A stretch of DNA of 64,000 nucleotides from Casuarina equisetifolia (taxonomy: Eukaryota; Streptophyta; Magnoliopsida; Fagales; Casuarinaceae), in NCBI GenBank assembly GCA_028551475.1, contig CM052359.1, positions 20,771,583-20,835,582 on the forward strand. Reading direction: 5' to 3'. The notes beneath the pieces were generated by a model. That model saw nothing but the letters and a program-made list of their open reading frames with translations. It was not told the origin of the DNA and made no database searches. Below, one piece after another: positions 22,475 to 35,723 of the stretch. Position 1 is the stretch's first letter, and every line of letters begins with the position of its first letter. A program made the translations under genes and the position numbers.

Positions 22475-23758
22475 AAACCTAACGTCGTCGATAGATTATA
22501 GAACGAACACCAGAGTAAAAAAGAATTGTTTAATCACTCATTTCAATCGTAATTTAAAAATGAATGACTTACAGAATTTAAAACCAAATTGTGAATTTAC
22601 TAAAGGAAAGCAGATATTCACATAATCAATTCGTAGGATTCGTTGCTAGATTTCGCATCAGGTGCCAGCTAAGGTTTCCTGGCGCAGAGGCGAACACAGT
22701 TGCTCAATAGTGACGTTGATGTGGCTACGACCAACATGATGCACCTCCTGATGTGGATGCTGACATGTCGTCTAATGTGGCAAGCACACTTGTGGCAGGT
22801 GTGTGAGAGTACGTGCAACCGTGTGAGATAAGGGTTTTAATATCTCCGTATAAGGTGATGGAGTAGTACGAAGCATTAACTTAGAGTGTAGAAGTCAAAA
22901 CCAAGCAAAAGAGGGACCTTTGGTAAAGATATCTATTGGTTGATCGATGGAAGAGATAAAGTGAAGGCAGAGTTGACTACAAACAAGTCACTTATGAATG
23001 AAATGAAAATCAATCTCTACATGTTTAGCATAGACATGAGACACAAGATTTTTAGTCAAGTAAGGGGCTAAGAGATTAATACAACAAAAAGTAGGTGAGT
23101 GTGGCAGGAGAGCATGGAAATCTTGGAAAAGGCACTCAATCCATGTCAACTTGGTGGTGGTATTAGCAAGACACTTGTAGTTAGCTTCAATACTAGAACA
23201 TGCAATTATGCCTTGTTTATGAAAGCTCTAGGAGATAAGATTGAGGCTAAGGAAGACATAAAAACTACCTATAGAACGAAGATCATCACAATTGTTAGTC
23301 CAACTAGTGTTAAAGAAAGCATGGAGTGCAAGGGTAGGAGAGTGAGGAAGAGACCCAAGTGAGGTATGTCAGCCAAGTAGTGAAGGATTCACTTAACAAA
23401 CTACCTATAAATAATGGTATGATGATGCAAGAATTGACAAGTAGTGTTAACTACATACGCAATATCAAGGCACATGAGTGTGAGATACTTAAGGATGCCA
23501 ACAATATTGTGGTAAGGAGTATGGTCCAAAAAGGGTTCACCCATTCAAATAAATGAGGGCTTGTCTGTAATATAAGGCATATAAATAACTTTAGCATCCT
23601 TCATCATGACATGGTCAAGAATCTCCTGAGTGAAAAATAGGGTTGCCAAAAACCTAACATTGGTGATAGATTATAGAATGAATGATAGAGTAAAATTTTT
23701 TTATTTATTCACTAATTTCAATCTAATTTATAAATGAGTGCTTAATAGAATTTAAAAT
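22475..23758 (-). mobile_element. Copia remnant bracketed by a diverged direct repeat
   Basis: A 109-bp sequence at 22475-22583 recurs in the same orientation at 23650-23758 with many differences. Between them, at about 22880-23340, the - strand translates into a degraded Copia RNase H end (an Arg-Thr-Lys-His-Ile-Glu-like block, then Asp-Ile-Phe-Thr-Lys). The simplest reading is two partial LTRs around an internally deleted Copia. The right copy is cut off by the start of element B. Open frames on the + strand here (23099-23556) are shadows of this. Confidence 0.5.
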
Positions 23759-25086
23759 TGATAACTTTATTTTTATAGAGTTATTTTGACTATTTTAAGA
23801 TATAAATAATATAATTTTTATGAGATAACATTTTTCATATATTTATTTAAATCTTTATTATTTATGTAGTAAACCTTAAAAGAACATGACAAGCAAATGA
23901 GACATGCAGGAAAAAAAAAAGAAGAAGAAGAAGAAAAAGAGAAAGGCAATGTGTAGAATAAAAGAAAAAAGACAAAAGGACAAAAAAGTAAAAGAGGTGT
24001 GAATTGTGAATAGTGAATCTAAGGCATGTTGCACAAGACAAGAATAAAAAGGAGAGAAACATGATTTGCAAGGAAGGTGTTGCATAAAAGAAATAAAAGA
24101 GAGAAGGGAGAGAGAAAAGTGGTGCCACTAGAACCAAGAGAGAAAAACAAAGGAAAATCAAAAAGAAAAAGAGAGGTGCAACAGCTTCCCTCGACCTTAT
24201 ATATTCTTGATTTTGGATATAATTTTGTAGGAGTTTTGTAAAGAATTCTTGAAAAGAAGACAGGGTAGTGATAATTTTCATATTTTTTATTTAAGATTTT
24301 TTGTTTAATTTCTACCATTTTTTTGATTTTTTATTACATTATATTTTAATTTTCTTTTGTTAGAGTAACAATGTAGTCTAACTATGATGATGTGAATTTT
24401 ATAAGTTTCTATGCTTTGCAAGATATTTTATTTATGTGAGTTATATATTATTATGCTTAATGCTTTTAAGTGATTGGGCACCACTTGAATGATTTAATTT
24501 ACATATTTAAGACTAAAATGAGATTATATATAGTTGTTTCTTATAATGTATAACCATGAATTAAATATGGATACTTATATACCATGTCGTTTGTATGGCT
24601 TTTGATGATAAAATGATCAAAAGATTTATTATAAACCAAGGATGTTCATAAATCTTAATGAACTTTATTTATTTAATTTACATAGAAATATGGTGAATTA
24701 ATAAATGGAGTAGATTTACTATGCCTAAATATAGGATAGAAAATAAATTAGGAAGTTCTACCATCACATAGGTATTATTATTCCTAGAGGCATAAATTAT
24801 GGAAATTCATATCTAGTATTTATAGTGAAATTGGATGCGCACTCATATTTCTCATATTAACCTTCTTTACTTATATTTAATTTCATTTAGTCTCAATTTT
24901 TTTTTTTGAAAATCTTAAATTTTAATTCAACATCAACCTTTTTTTGATTTGTTAGATAAATTTTAAAATTAGTTCCTTTTTAATACTTAATTAGTCTAGT
25001 ATCCACCAATCTTTATAGGACAATGCTTTTCTTATCATTATATTACTTGTTTGACATGTTCACTTACATTTAAAATTCAATGAATA
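23759..25086 (+). repeat. Element B 5' LTR
   Basis: 1328 bp, TGATAAC to TGAATA (CA end mutated to TA). It aligns with the element C LTR throughout but is strongly diverged, so the insertion is old. Confidence 0.8.
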
Positions 25087-25092
25087 AGTTTT

Positions 25093-25110
25093 TGGCATTG
25101 TTGCCAAGGA
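25093..25110 (+). promoter_or_regulatory. Decayed tRNA-Asp primer binding site, element B
   Basis: TGGCATTGTTGCCAAGGA, differing from the intact site by five transitions (G-to-A or C-to-T). Confidence 0.75.
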
Positions 25111-25324
25111 TTGGTTGTTTACTATTGATTACTATTAACCGAATAATTCTAAGTTTAATCTATCTTTTATTTTCTTTAAAAAATATTTTTTAAAAAATAA
25201 TTTGAAAAAAAAAGAAGAAGAATCATTTTTTGTTAGATTTTATTTTTATTTTTATTTTACTTTATTTTTTTTCCTTGCAAAAAAGTTTCTTAGTTGCTAC
25301 TCTCCAAAGGTGTTGTAGATGTGT

Positions 25325-28300
25325 ATGACCCGCAACCAAGGAAGACAACTTGTTACTCTTGATCCAAAAATTGAATGCATAATTAGAAGGCAAAAAAAGC
25401 AACTAAGAGAATAAAAAAGTCAAATTAGAAGGATGGGGGACAATGATGATTCATGCAAACTTCTAAGAAATAATGTTACACCAACAGTTCAGGGTGCCAC
25501 CTCAAGCATTAAAAGGCTTGCAATTCAAGCAAACAATTTTGAACTCAAGCTAGCACTTATTTAGATGTTTTAACAATCTATGCAATTTAGTGGGCAACCA
25601 AACAATGGTCCAAATGCTCATGTAAAAGCCCTCCTTTAAATTCGTGACATGATCGAAAACAATAGAGTCATATATGATGTTGTCAAATTAAGGCTATTTC
25701 CATTTTCTCTTAAAAATAAAGCTAAAAATTGCTTTCTTCTCTTCTTGCAAGATCAATTATGAAATGAGATGATTTGTCTAAGAAGTTTCTTGGTAGGTTC
25801 TTTTCTCATACAAAGTCTGCCAAAATGCATAATGATATTTCTACTTTTGTACAAATAGACAATGAATCGCCTTATGAAGTGTGGAAGAGATTCAAGGATC
25901 TTCTAACGAAATGTCCACAATACTAAGTACCCACAAGGTTACAAGTACAAACTTTTATAATGGGGCTAATACAAATCTCTATTTCATGCTTGATGCAGCT
26001 GTAGGAAGGGCCTTGCATAACAATACACCAGAAAGAAAAAAAAATTGATCTTTTGAAGGAAATGACAACTAATAGTTATCAGTGGCCTATTGAGAGGCTA
26101 CTAATGAGGAAAACTAATGGAGTTCATGAAGTGGATGCTTTTACTACAACATATACATAATTTGATAAACTCAACAAGAGGATAGATAACTTAAATGCTC
26201 TAGTCATGAGGATTCAAAACATAGTATGTGATCATTGTAGTGGAGGACATGTGACCACAGAGTATCAAGTAGGTAACATTTTTGCTCAAGGTAGTGAAAA
26301 TGCTAATTTTGTTGAAAATTCAAGTAAGTCATAGAATAATCCATACTCTAACACTTACAGTTTAAAATGGTGTAACCACCTAAATTTTTCATGAAGTAAT
26401 TCTACTGCAATGAAGCCACCACTAGGATTCAGGCAACTAGTAAAAAAGAAGCCTAATTTATAGGACATGGTTACCAAGATGCTACAGAACAATGAAACAA
26501 GATTTCTAAACCAAGAAGTTGTGCTTAGAAATTATAAGGTATAAATGGTTTAGTTGGAAATATGATCTATGGAAGATAATAATGTTCCTTGCTTAGCAAC
26601 ACAAAGAAGAATCCTAAAGAAGATGCAAAGGTAATAAGCTTGAGAAGTGGCAAGCAAGTTAGAAAAAATGATGTTGAGAAAGAAAGTGTTAGGGATAAGG
26701 AAAATAATGTTAGCACGTAGCCTGAAGAGGCAATCGCTAGAACATTATTCCCTAATAATCCCAAGCCTTATATGCCTCTAGTTCTATTTCCTCAAAGAGA
26801 ACACTATAAAATAGATAAGCAGTTTTCCAAATTTCTTGATGTATTCAAGAAATTGCATATTAACATTCTTTTTGTAGATGCATTGGCTCAAATGCCTAGT
26901 TATGCAAAATTTCTTAAGGAAATATTGAAGAACAAAAGGAAGCTTGAAGAGTATGAAATAGTGAATCTAGCTAAAGAGTGTTCAACTATCATAAAAATCA
27001 AATTGCCTCTAAAATTAAAAGATCTAAGGAGTTTTACACTTTGATAAGGCATTATGTGATGTAGGAGCAAGTATTAATCTAATGCTTTTTTTAGTTTTTA
27101 AGAAATTAAGATTGGGTGAAGTGAAGTAAACTACAATGTCCTTACAACTAGTTAATTGATCAATCAAATATTTGAGGGGTATTATGGAAGATGTATTGGT
27201 AAAAGTTGATAAATTCATTTTTCTTGCAAATTTTATAGTACTAGACATGGAGAAAAACTTTGAGGTACCACTTATTTTAGGTTGACATTTTCTATCAACA
27301 AGAAAAGCTTTTATTGATATACAATAAGGGGGAAGTTAATGTAAAAAGTTCAAAATGATTTTGTCATTCTAATGTTTTTATTGCAATGAAACATCCCTCT
27401 ACTAATAGTTCTTACTTTAAGGTTAAGACAATTGATAAGTTTGTGAATAAGATCTTTCAAGAAAAATTTTTCAAGGATCCACTTAAAGTATGCTTGGTTC
27501 ACCCAAAGAATGAGAAAATTGAAAATAAGGAGATACAAAAGTGCAAATCTCATGGAGGCAAATCCACCATATTCACAGTAGAAAGCAATAAAGTTTGAGG
27601 TGTTGGGACAACATATGACAAAGCCTAAGCCATTAATTAAAGAACCTCAACCTCTTAAACTTAAGCCTTTACCTCCTAATTTGAAACATGTTTATTTAGA
27701 TTCAGTTTTTACTTTTCCAATAATGATATCATCTTCTTTGATAGAATTGATAGAAAAGAAACTATTTAGGGTGCCAAGAGAGCATAAGGGAGCAATTGGA
27801 TGAAAAATAGTTGATATCAAGGGAATTAGTCCTTTATTATACATGTACAAGAATTTGATGGAGGAGCAGTACAAAGCCAAGATTCAACCTTAAAGGTGCT
27901 TAAACCCAAATATGCAAGAAATGGTGAAGGTTGAGGTAATCAAATTGTTTAATGCAAGGATCATTTATCCTATCTTAAACAATCCTTAGGCAAGTCTTGT
28001 GCAAGTTATGCCAAAAAAGGGAGTTATGATTGTGTTAAAGAAATGATAATAATGAATTAATTCCAACTAAGATAGTTACTAGATGACGTGTGTCTACAAA
28101 TTATAGAAAACTAAATAATGCCATAAGAAAAGATTATTTCTCTTTGTCATTTACTGATCAAATGTTAAAAAGACTTGCAATACATGAATTTTATTGCTTC
28201 CTTGATTGGTATTTAGGGTATAGTTAGATTTTCATTGTATTAAAAGATCAAGAGAAAACCACTTTCACTTGTCTTTATGGTACCTTTGCTTTTAGAAGAA

Positions 28301-30370
28301 TGCCCTTTAGTCTTTGTAATGCACTAACAACTTTTCAGATATGCATGATGACCATTTTTTTAAAATGGTAGAAAAATTCATTGAACTTTTCATAGATGAT
28401 TTCTCTGTATTTGGCTTATCATTTGACATTTGTTTAAATAATTTAACGAGGTCTTACAAATGTGTGAGGAGACTAACATAGTTTTGAATTAGGAGAAATG
28501 TCATTTTATGGTGCAAGAAGGAATAGTGCTTGGCGTAAGATATCCTAAAAAGGATTAAAGGTTGATTGATCTAAAATGGAGATCATTGTAAAATTACACC
28601 TTCCAACATCAGTGAAACTTGTTAAAGGATTTTTGAGGCATATGGGATTTTATGAGTGGTTCATAAAAGATTTTTCTAAAATTGCTAGACCCCTTTCAAG
28701 TTTGTTGGTTAAAGATGTAAAATTTAACTTTTATGATAAACGCTTGTTTGCCTTTAACTCTTTAAAGGAAAAGGTAATATCAGCACAAATCATGGTAGCA
28801 CCAAAATGAGACTTTTACCTTTTAAGTTGATGTGTGATGCAAGTGATTTTACAATAGGAGTTGTTTTAGAAGAAAGGAAGAATGAAGTTTTTTGGACCAT
28901 TTACTATGCCAATCAAACCTTGTTAAGTGCACAATTGAATTATTCTACAATAGAAAAAGAACTTTTGGCAGTAGTATTTGCTTTTGATAAATTTCATTCT
29001 TATTTGATTGCCTCTAAAGTTATTGTTTATTCTAACCACTTTGTTCTTAAGCATCTACTTGAAAAGAAATAATCAAAACCTCGGTTGATAAGGTGGATTC
29101 TATTGGTTAAAAAGTTTGATTTGAAAATCAAAGATAAGAAAGGGATTGAAAATCTAGTTGCAAATCATTTGTCTACAATTCCAAATTCAAAGGAAGAAGA
29201 TCAACCAATTATGGAAGAGTTGCTTCATAAAAAAAAATTTGTATTATAATCCATGAAAATTCTCTAGTATGCCTATTTTGTAAATTTTTAGTAAGTAAAG
29301 TTCTTCCTCCTAAAATGTCATATGAACAAAGAAAAAAAAATCTTTTAACATTAAACATTACTTTTTGGAAAGAGCATTTCTTGTTTAAAGTATGTATAGA
29401 TTAGATTATAAGAAGATGTGTTCCATAAGAGAGATGACCAGCATCCTACACCATTGTCATGTTAGAAAGGTAGGTGATCATTTTGGAGCCACTAGAACTG
29501 CGACTGATGTTTTATAGTTTAGATTTTATTGGCCCACACTTTTAAAATATGCAAATTCATATGTAGTTTTATGTGATCAATGTTAAAAAACTAGAAATAT
29601 TTTTAAGAAACATGAGATGCCTTTGAACAATTTTGTTGTGTGTGAATTATTTGTTGGCACTCTAAGGGCAATCATAAGTAATAGAGGGACATATTTTTGC
29701 AATAAACAATTTGAAGCATTTTTGGCTAAGTATGAGGTTACCCTTAAATTGCAACTCCTTATCACCCTCATACTAGTGGTCAAGTTGAGACATCAAATAA
29801 GGAAATTAAGAGAATTTTTGAAAAAAAAAACTATGAATACCTTAAAGAAAGATTGCTCAATGAAACTTGATGATGCACTTTGGGCCTATACAACTGCATT
29901 CAAAATACCAATTGGAATTTCTCCTTTTAGGCTAGTGTTTGGGAAGACTTGTCATCTATTTTTCGAATTAAAGCATAAAGCATATTAGGCATGAAAGTTT
30001 TGAACTTTGACATGCAATCTACAAGTGAAACCTAATTGTTACAACTAAATGAATTGGTGAAATTATGAGATGAGGCCTATGAAAATGTCAAAATATACAA
30101 AGATTGGACAAAAAGATGGCACCAAAAACACATATTAAGAAGAAAGCTTAAGGTTAGCCAAAAAGTATCACTTTATAACTCTTGTTTTAAATTGTTTCCA
30201 AGTAAGTTGCAGTCTCACTAATGTTGTCCTTTCATAGTCACAAAGGTATTCTCATATGGAGCAATAGAAGTTACACCCAGGGCACATTTAAGATGAATGG
30301 TCAATGTTTGAAGCCCTACTTTGAACGAGTCAAGATGTAAAAGACTACCATTGACCTTTATTCTCCTTGA
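25325..30370 (+). pseudogene. Element B gag-pol, heavily decayed
   Basis: Conceptual translation matches element C from start to end, but with many stops and frame changes. Gag runs from about 25325 to 27010. The protease motif Asp-Val-Gly-Ala-Ser is near 27055-27070. RT lies at about 27840-28800, with the catalytic FMDD box changed to FIDD near 28390. RNase H is at about 28806-29240 and integrase at about 29340-29990. The last open piece before the C-terminal stop is near 30370. The longest intact stretch is only 123 codons (29617-29988). No functional protein is possible. It is useful as an outgroup showing that the pol-containing form is the ancestral layout of the family. Confidence 0.85.
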
Positions 30371-31435
30371 ATAAAAACTTTGAAAATAGTTTGGCTGACA
30401 ACTATAATGCAAACACTTCTTGGAAGGCAACCTAAGCATTTTCATTCATCTTTTCATTAGAAGTTTTATCACCACCATCTCCTTAGAGCTATATATGGAT
30501 ATGACTTACAATTAGGGGAGTTCTCTTGTTCCTATTTCACCTTTATTTTTGCTTTCTTTCTTTTTGCATTGGGGGTGGGAAAAGAAATTTTATGTTACAT
30601 TTGATTTTAAAATTTTTCTTATGTTATGATTGAATCCCTTAATGTGAGTTCTTAACAGTTCTTAGGAAGGCATAAATTTTGTTCAAACTTGTCATTGTGG
30701 TGTGAGTTAAGTGTAACTCTAATTATGTTGATCCACCTATTGAGCATTAACAATCCTTATTTTTTAAAATTATGTGTGTCTCTATAGAACATTGATGTGA
30801 AATATTTGATTTTCTTAAATCTCATTCAACTCTTAGAATTTGTTTGATTTTCTCTTGAGGCAAAATTCTAGGTTGCATCTAACTTAGAAAATGATTTAGG
30901 CCATCTTTGAATCATTTGTGCCTTTTTAGCAAACCCTATTTATTTATCACCAGTCACCTTGCTGGGCCTTGATTCTTATCCAATTTTTTTTTTATGACAC
31001 CTACATATATATACCTTTAAGCCTTTGACAGATTATCTTATTGTCCCATGCCATGAACATGTTGATTTTTATGATATAAGTTTATTTGAGTTGAATAAAA
31101 GTTGAGAGGACAATGGAGCTTGGGAAGAAATTGAAAATAATGCTTGTGTAGGGTATAGTCTTTCATTTATGTAGTGACAAAAAAAAAGATGTATAACATT
31201 TGCCTAAGAATGGAATCCTCTTATCATTTCATGTCAGATTCAAGCCATTCAATGTTCTAAAATAGGCCACTAAGATAGCAATTGGATATCATTGGCAAGA
31301 TAAGATTGTGGTGGCTACAAAACTTTTACTTGTTTTATTGTTTCAAGCATGATTGTGGCTTTTGTGAGTGTCAAAATCCAAGTGAAATCAAGCATTTTTG
31401 GATTAAAACAAATGAGAGAAGTGGTGGTAGAAAGA
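30371..31435 (+). other. Element B non-coding 3' region, first part
   Basis: Aligns with 60009-61127 of element C. No kept open frame. Interrupted at AAAGA (31431-31435) by the solo LTR that starts at 31436; it resumes at 42918 and fades near 43350. Confidence 0.75.
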
Positions 31436-32240
31436 TAATAAATCTATTTTTACAAAGTTATTTTACTTATTTTTAGACAATAAATAATACAATATTTATG
31501 AGAAAATATTTGAATTCCTGCTTATTTACTTGAATTTGCCTTGTTTTTGTAACATAAGAAGGCATGGAGAAAAAGGAAAAGCATGGAGAACCTAATGTTT
31601 ATTATATGGCAAAATATGGTCAAAATATCAAGATCAATAAAATCAAGATGGGCTTGGGCTTTGGATAATTGTTATTAGATTTTTCATTGTTATTGGCTTT
31701 TCTAAATAATTAAAAAACCTAGCATGTTAGGAGCTCAAAACCCAATTAATATAAGAGTTCAAGACCCAATTGTCTTGGGTATCCAAAACCCACTTCTACT
31801 AGGATAAGAGATAGGTCTAAAACTAAATCCTATTTAAGAGAAGAGAAAAGGCAAAAAGATGAGAGGAAGAAATTATGAACAACTTAAAAGAGAGGCTAAG
31901 AATTCAAGGTTTTCTTGAAAAGAAGTCAAAAGGGGTGACAGACTTCTTGTTCTTGGATTCAAAATACCTTTTTTTATTTCCTATTATTGTTCTTACTCAT
32001 TATTTCTTTACGCTTTAGTTTATGTTTGTTAGAGCTATGATGTAACCTAATTATGATGGTATGAATCTTAAATAATTTGATTTGCATATTTAAGATTGAC
32101 AGGAGATGATTGATCAGTGAATTTTAAATGCAAGTGAACATGTCGAACAAGTAATATAATGATAAGAAAAGTATCGTCCCACAGAGATTGGTGATTACTA
32201 TGCCAATTAATTACTAACGGTGAACAACTCCTAGAATTTA

Positions 32241-32254
32241 TCTAACAAATCCAA
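32241..32254. repeat. LINE target site duplication, left copy
   Basis: TCTAACAAATCCAA, identical to 36714-36727. Undisturbed LTR copies show this sequence once (for example near 41350). Confidence 0.92.
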
Positions 32255-32334
32255 TTTTTTTTTTTTTTTGGTGAAAGGTCAAATTATATATCACTCATAA
32301 AAAATTTACAAGATTGTTCGATTACAAAATATCA

Positions 32335-35300
32335 TCATCTAAGCTCAAATATTGCACTTGGCAAATTCCAAAGCTCTTGTAAAAATTTATTACAATTTGT
32401 AAGCTTAACTCCTCTAGTAGATGAAATCTTGCCTCTCACGTCCTTCTTGATTTTGGCAATAATGGTTGAGTTTTCTAGACTTGTATTGCTGAATCTTCTT
32501 CTATTCCTTTCGCTCCAAATGTGATACAATACGGCCTTGAAAGATATACTAAGCAAAGTAGCTGCAAAGCTCTTCTTCTTAACAGTGTTGATCATCCAAT
32601 ATATTTCAGCTCTCCAATGTTCAATTCTTCGAGTTAATCCATTCATGCCTAACAAAGCCTTCCAGATGTAGTTTGTGAACCTGCACTTAAAAAATAAATG
32701 TTCATGTGATTCTTCTTCTTGTTGGCAGAGGTTGCATCGTAGATCCACTGAACTATTCCATTTTGCCACCCGATCTGCTGTGGATAGTTTGTCTCTTAAA
32801 ATGATCCAACATATAAAATTATGCTTCGGTACTCCTTCTTTCCAAACAAGTGTTGCCCATTTGGAATCTTCTCTGTTCTCTCTTAGTGCTACATAACTCT
32901 TGGCAATATTGTATTCTGAGTCTGTCACTAGTTGTGTTAGTTCATTTCTTACTTGTAAAATATTCCTAAAACTCCAAGCTAGTGATCCTTTCATCTCAAC
33001 TTCTAATACATTCCTTTCCTTCAAATTTTCTGTTATCATCCATTTAACCCATAAGGAGTTTGAATTGGGGTGCACAAGAGACCATAGGAGTTTTCCAATT
33101 ACTGCTTTATTCCAAGTGTGAATGTCTATCAAACCTAGTCCTCCAGAAACTTTAGGCCAGCAAACTTCTTTCCATGCCACTTTCGCTACACATCGTCCAT
33201 TAGATTTACCTGTCCAAAGGAAAGTTCTAATCCTTTTTTCAATTTCATAAAGGGTCTGTTTTGGCAGTAGAAAAATTTACATCCAATATGTTTGCAATGA
33301 GAATAGAACACTTTTGGCTAGCTGCAGTCTCCCCCCATAACTAATATGCTTAGACTCCCAACCTTCAATTCTTCTCAATATCTTTTCTGTCAGGATAGTA
33401 CAATCTAGGTTGGAGAGTCTTTTAGTAATCAATGGTACTCCTAAGTATTTTATGGGAAGTTGGCCTTCTTGGATAGGAATATGATCAAGTATTAGAGCCT
33501 TTTCCTGTTCTGACAAGCCTGAAAAGAAAATTTGACACTTCTCTGGATGCATCTTCAAACCTGTTATATCTTCAAACTCTTGCATAGCATCTAGTAAACA
33601 TAATATGGATTCAATATCTCCATGAGCAAACAAAAAGAGATCATCAGCAAAGCATAAATGAGTGATCTTTTCTTTGGCGCATTTCCAGTGAAATTTAAAC
33701 CTTCCAGAAGATACTTTATTTTGTATAATTCTGTTAAGAATCTCCATCACAATAACAAAGAGAAAAGGAGAGAGAGGGTCTCCTTGTCTAAGTCCCTTTG
33801 CCCCCTTAAAAAAACCTGTATGAGAGCCATTGATGTTCACAGAATATCCCACAGTAGTGATGCAGCTTTCAATCAGCAATCTAAATTTGTCTGGGAACTT
33901 CAAAACTTTCAGTGTATTTAGGATTGCATTCCAGTCTATTGAATCATATGCTTTCATAATATCAACCTTAATTGTCACCCTTTTCCCATGAATATCTTTG
34001 TGATAATTGTGCATCAACTCTTGACACAACAAAATATTTTCCTTAATGTTCCTTCCTGGCACAAAAGCTGTCTAACACGGATGTATGAAATGAGGCAAAG
34101 CTAAACTTAGTCTTCCTGCCACAATTTTAGATATGATCTTATACAACACATTACAACAAGATATTGGTCTAAAATCTTTCATATTGGTGGCATTAATTTT
34201 CTTAGGGACAAGAGAGATTACTGTTGAATTTATGCTTCGCAGTAGCTGTCTCCTTTGAAAGAAAGCTATTACTGCATCTTCTATGTCACTCCCTATAATA
34301 CTCCATGCTTTCTTGAAGAAGAAGCTATTATATCCATCAGGACCTGGAGCTTTGTAATCACCAAAGGTATTAAGGACCTTTTGTATATCTTCTCTTTGAA
34401 CGTCTGCTATAAGGCTTCTCTTTGTCTCTTCTGGAATTTCATAGGAAATAACTCTCTTAATCTTGTTTCTGATGGTTGAGGTTGGTTTGCCCTCCCTAGC
34501 AAGTTTTGATAATAATTTAGAATTTTGTTCTTTATCATTTCAGGATCTTCAGTAAGTTGCCCATCATCTAATTCCAACTTAACAATGTGATTTTTTGCTC
34601 TCCTCTTCATCATGCTTCCAAAAAAGACTTTACTATTACAATCTCCCTCTTTCAGCCAATTATTCCTTGATTTTTGCTTCAGAAGTATTTCTTCATGCTT
34701 GCTACATATTAGTAACTTTTCTAACCACTCCTTTTCTTCATTGCGCAATTGGGTATTTGAAGGATCATCAAAGAGCTTTGCTTGTGCTATTTGTAGCTGC
34801 TTCCTTGCTACCTCTGTTTTCCTTGGTAGTTCTCCAAATTCCTCTCTATTTAGCTTTCTCAACTCTTTTTTCATTTCCTTCAACTTTATCATTATTCTGT
34901 ACATTATAGTGCCATCAACCCTTTGTTGCCAAATATTCTTCACTATTGTCATAAATTGGGGGTTGTCTGGCCAAAAGTTGAAAAATCTAAAAGTCCTTTT
35001 CTGACTTGGTCTATTATTGCCCACCTTGATAATGCAAGGACTGTGATCTGACAATCTAGGAGTACTAAATTCAATGGAGAAATCCATATTACTTTACAGC
35101 CATTTAGGGTTTACCAAACATCTATCCAATTTACTGCCTTTGAACCCTATTCCTTTACCTTTGTTCGTCCATGATAGGAGCGGTCCTACAAAGTTTGGTT
35201 CTATAAGTTCTGCATCACTTATGAACTTGTTGAAATCTTCTATTCCTTCTATCCATCTACTAGCTACACTAACCCTCTCATTTAGATTCCTCACTGTATT

Positions 35301-35723
35301 AAAATCCCCTACTAGTAGCCATTGAGTGTTCTTTCCATAACTGTTATAACATTGTGTGAGGTTACTCCAAAGATCCTTTCGTTCATTCGCTGCATTTGCT
35401 GCATAGATGGCAGATAAGTACCATACTTCATGTCCCTCTTCCACTTTACAATTCACTACCTGTTTAGAACTACTAAGCACTGTGATGTTGAACTGTGGCT
35501 TTTTCCATACAATCCAAATCCTACCATTTTCATTATCTCTATAATTATGGATAAAACCCCATTGGGGAAACAGAGAATCTATCACCCATTGTGCTTTATC
35601 TTCTTTTATTTTGTGTTCTAATAGAATAACAATGTCAGCTTTAGCATTCTTGATAACTTCTCGTACCTCCTTTTGTTTAGGGCTTTTATTCAAGCCCCTG
35701 ACATTCCATGAGAATATGATCAT
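32335..35723 (-). pseudogene. LINE ORF2: endonuclease, reverse transcriptase, zf-RVT (broken)
   Basis: Starts at ATG 35723, overlapping the ORF1 stop as ATGA. Domains in order: AP endonuclease (WNVRGLN near the start, LLEHK, GDFN, then SDHSP around 35050), reverse transcriptase (GLRQGDPLSPFLF near 33780, FADD with its two Asp codons at 33640-33645), and a C-terminal zf-RVT zinc-binding region (C-x2-C then H-x4-C near 32700-32760). Lesions: TAA at 35094-35096, a frameshift near 34450-34480, TAG at 34072-34074 where relatives have a Gln before Thr/Ser-Ala-Phe, and TAA at 33277-33279. Between lesions the frame is long and clean, so decay is moderate. It cannot make a full ORF2 protein. Confidence 0.92.

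Noticed and set aside
23099..23556. Two + strand frames of 87 and 65 codons
   Set aside because: They lie opposite a recognisable - strand Copia RNase H remnant and are shadows of it.
23862..24318. Three overlapping - strand frames rich in Phe and Leu
   Set aside because: They read a purine-rich stretch of the element B LTR backwards; low complexity only.
34595..35004. + strand frames over 100 codons within the LINE
   Set aside because: They lie opposite the ORF2 coding sequence and are antisense shadows.
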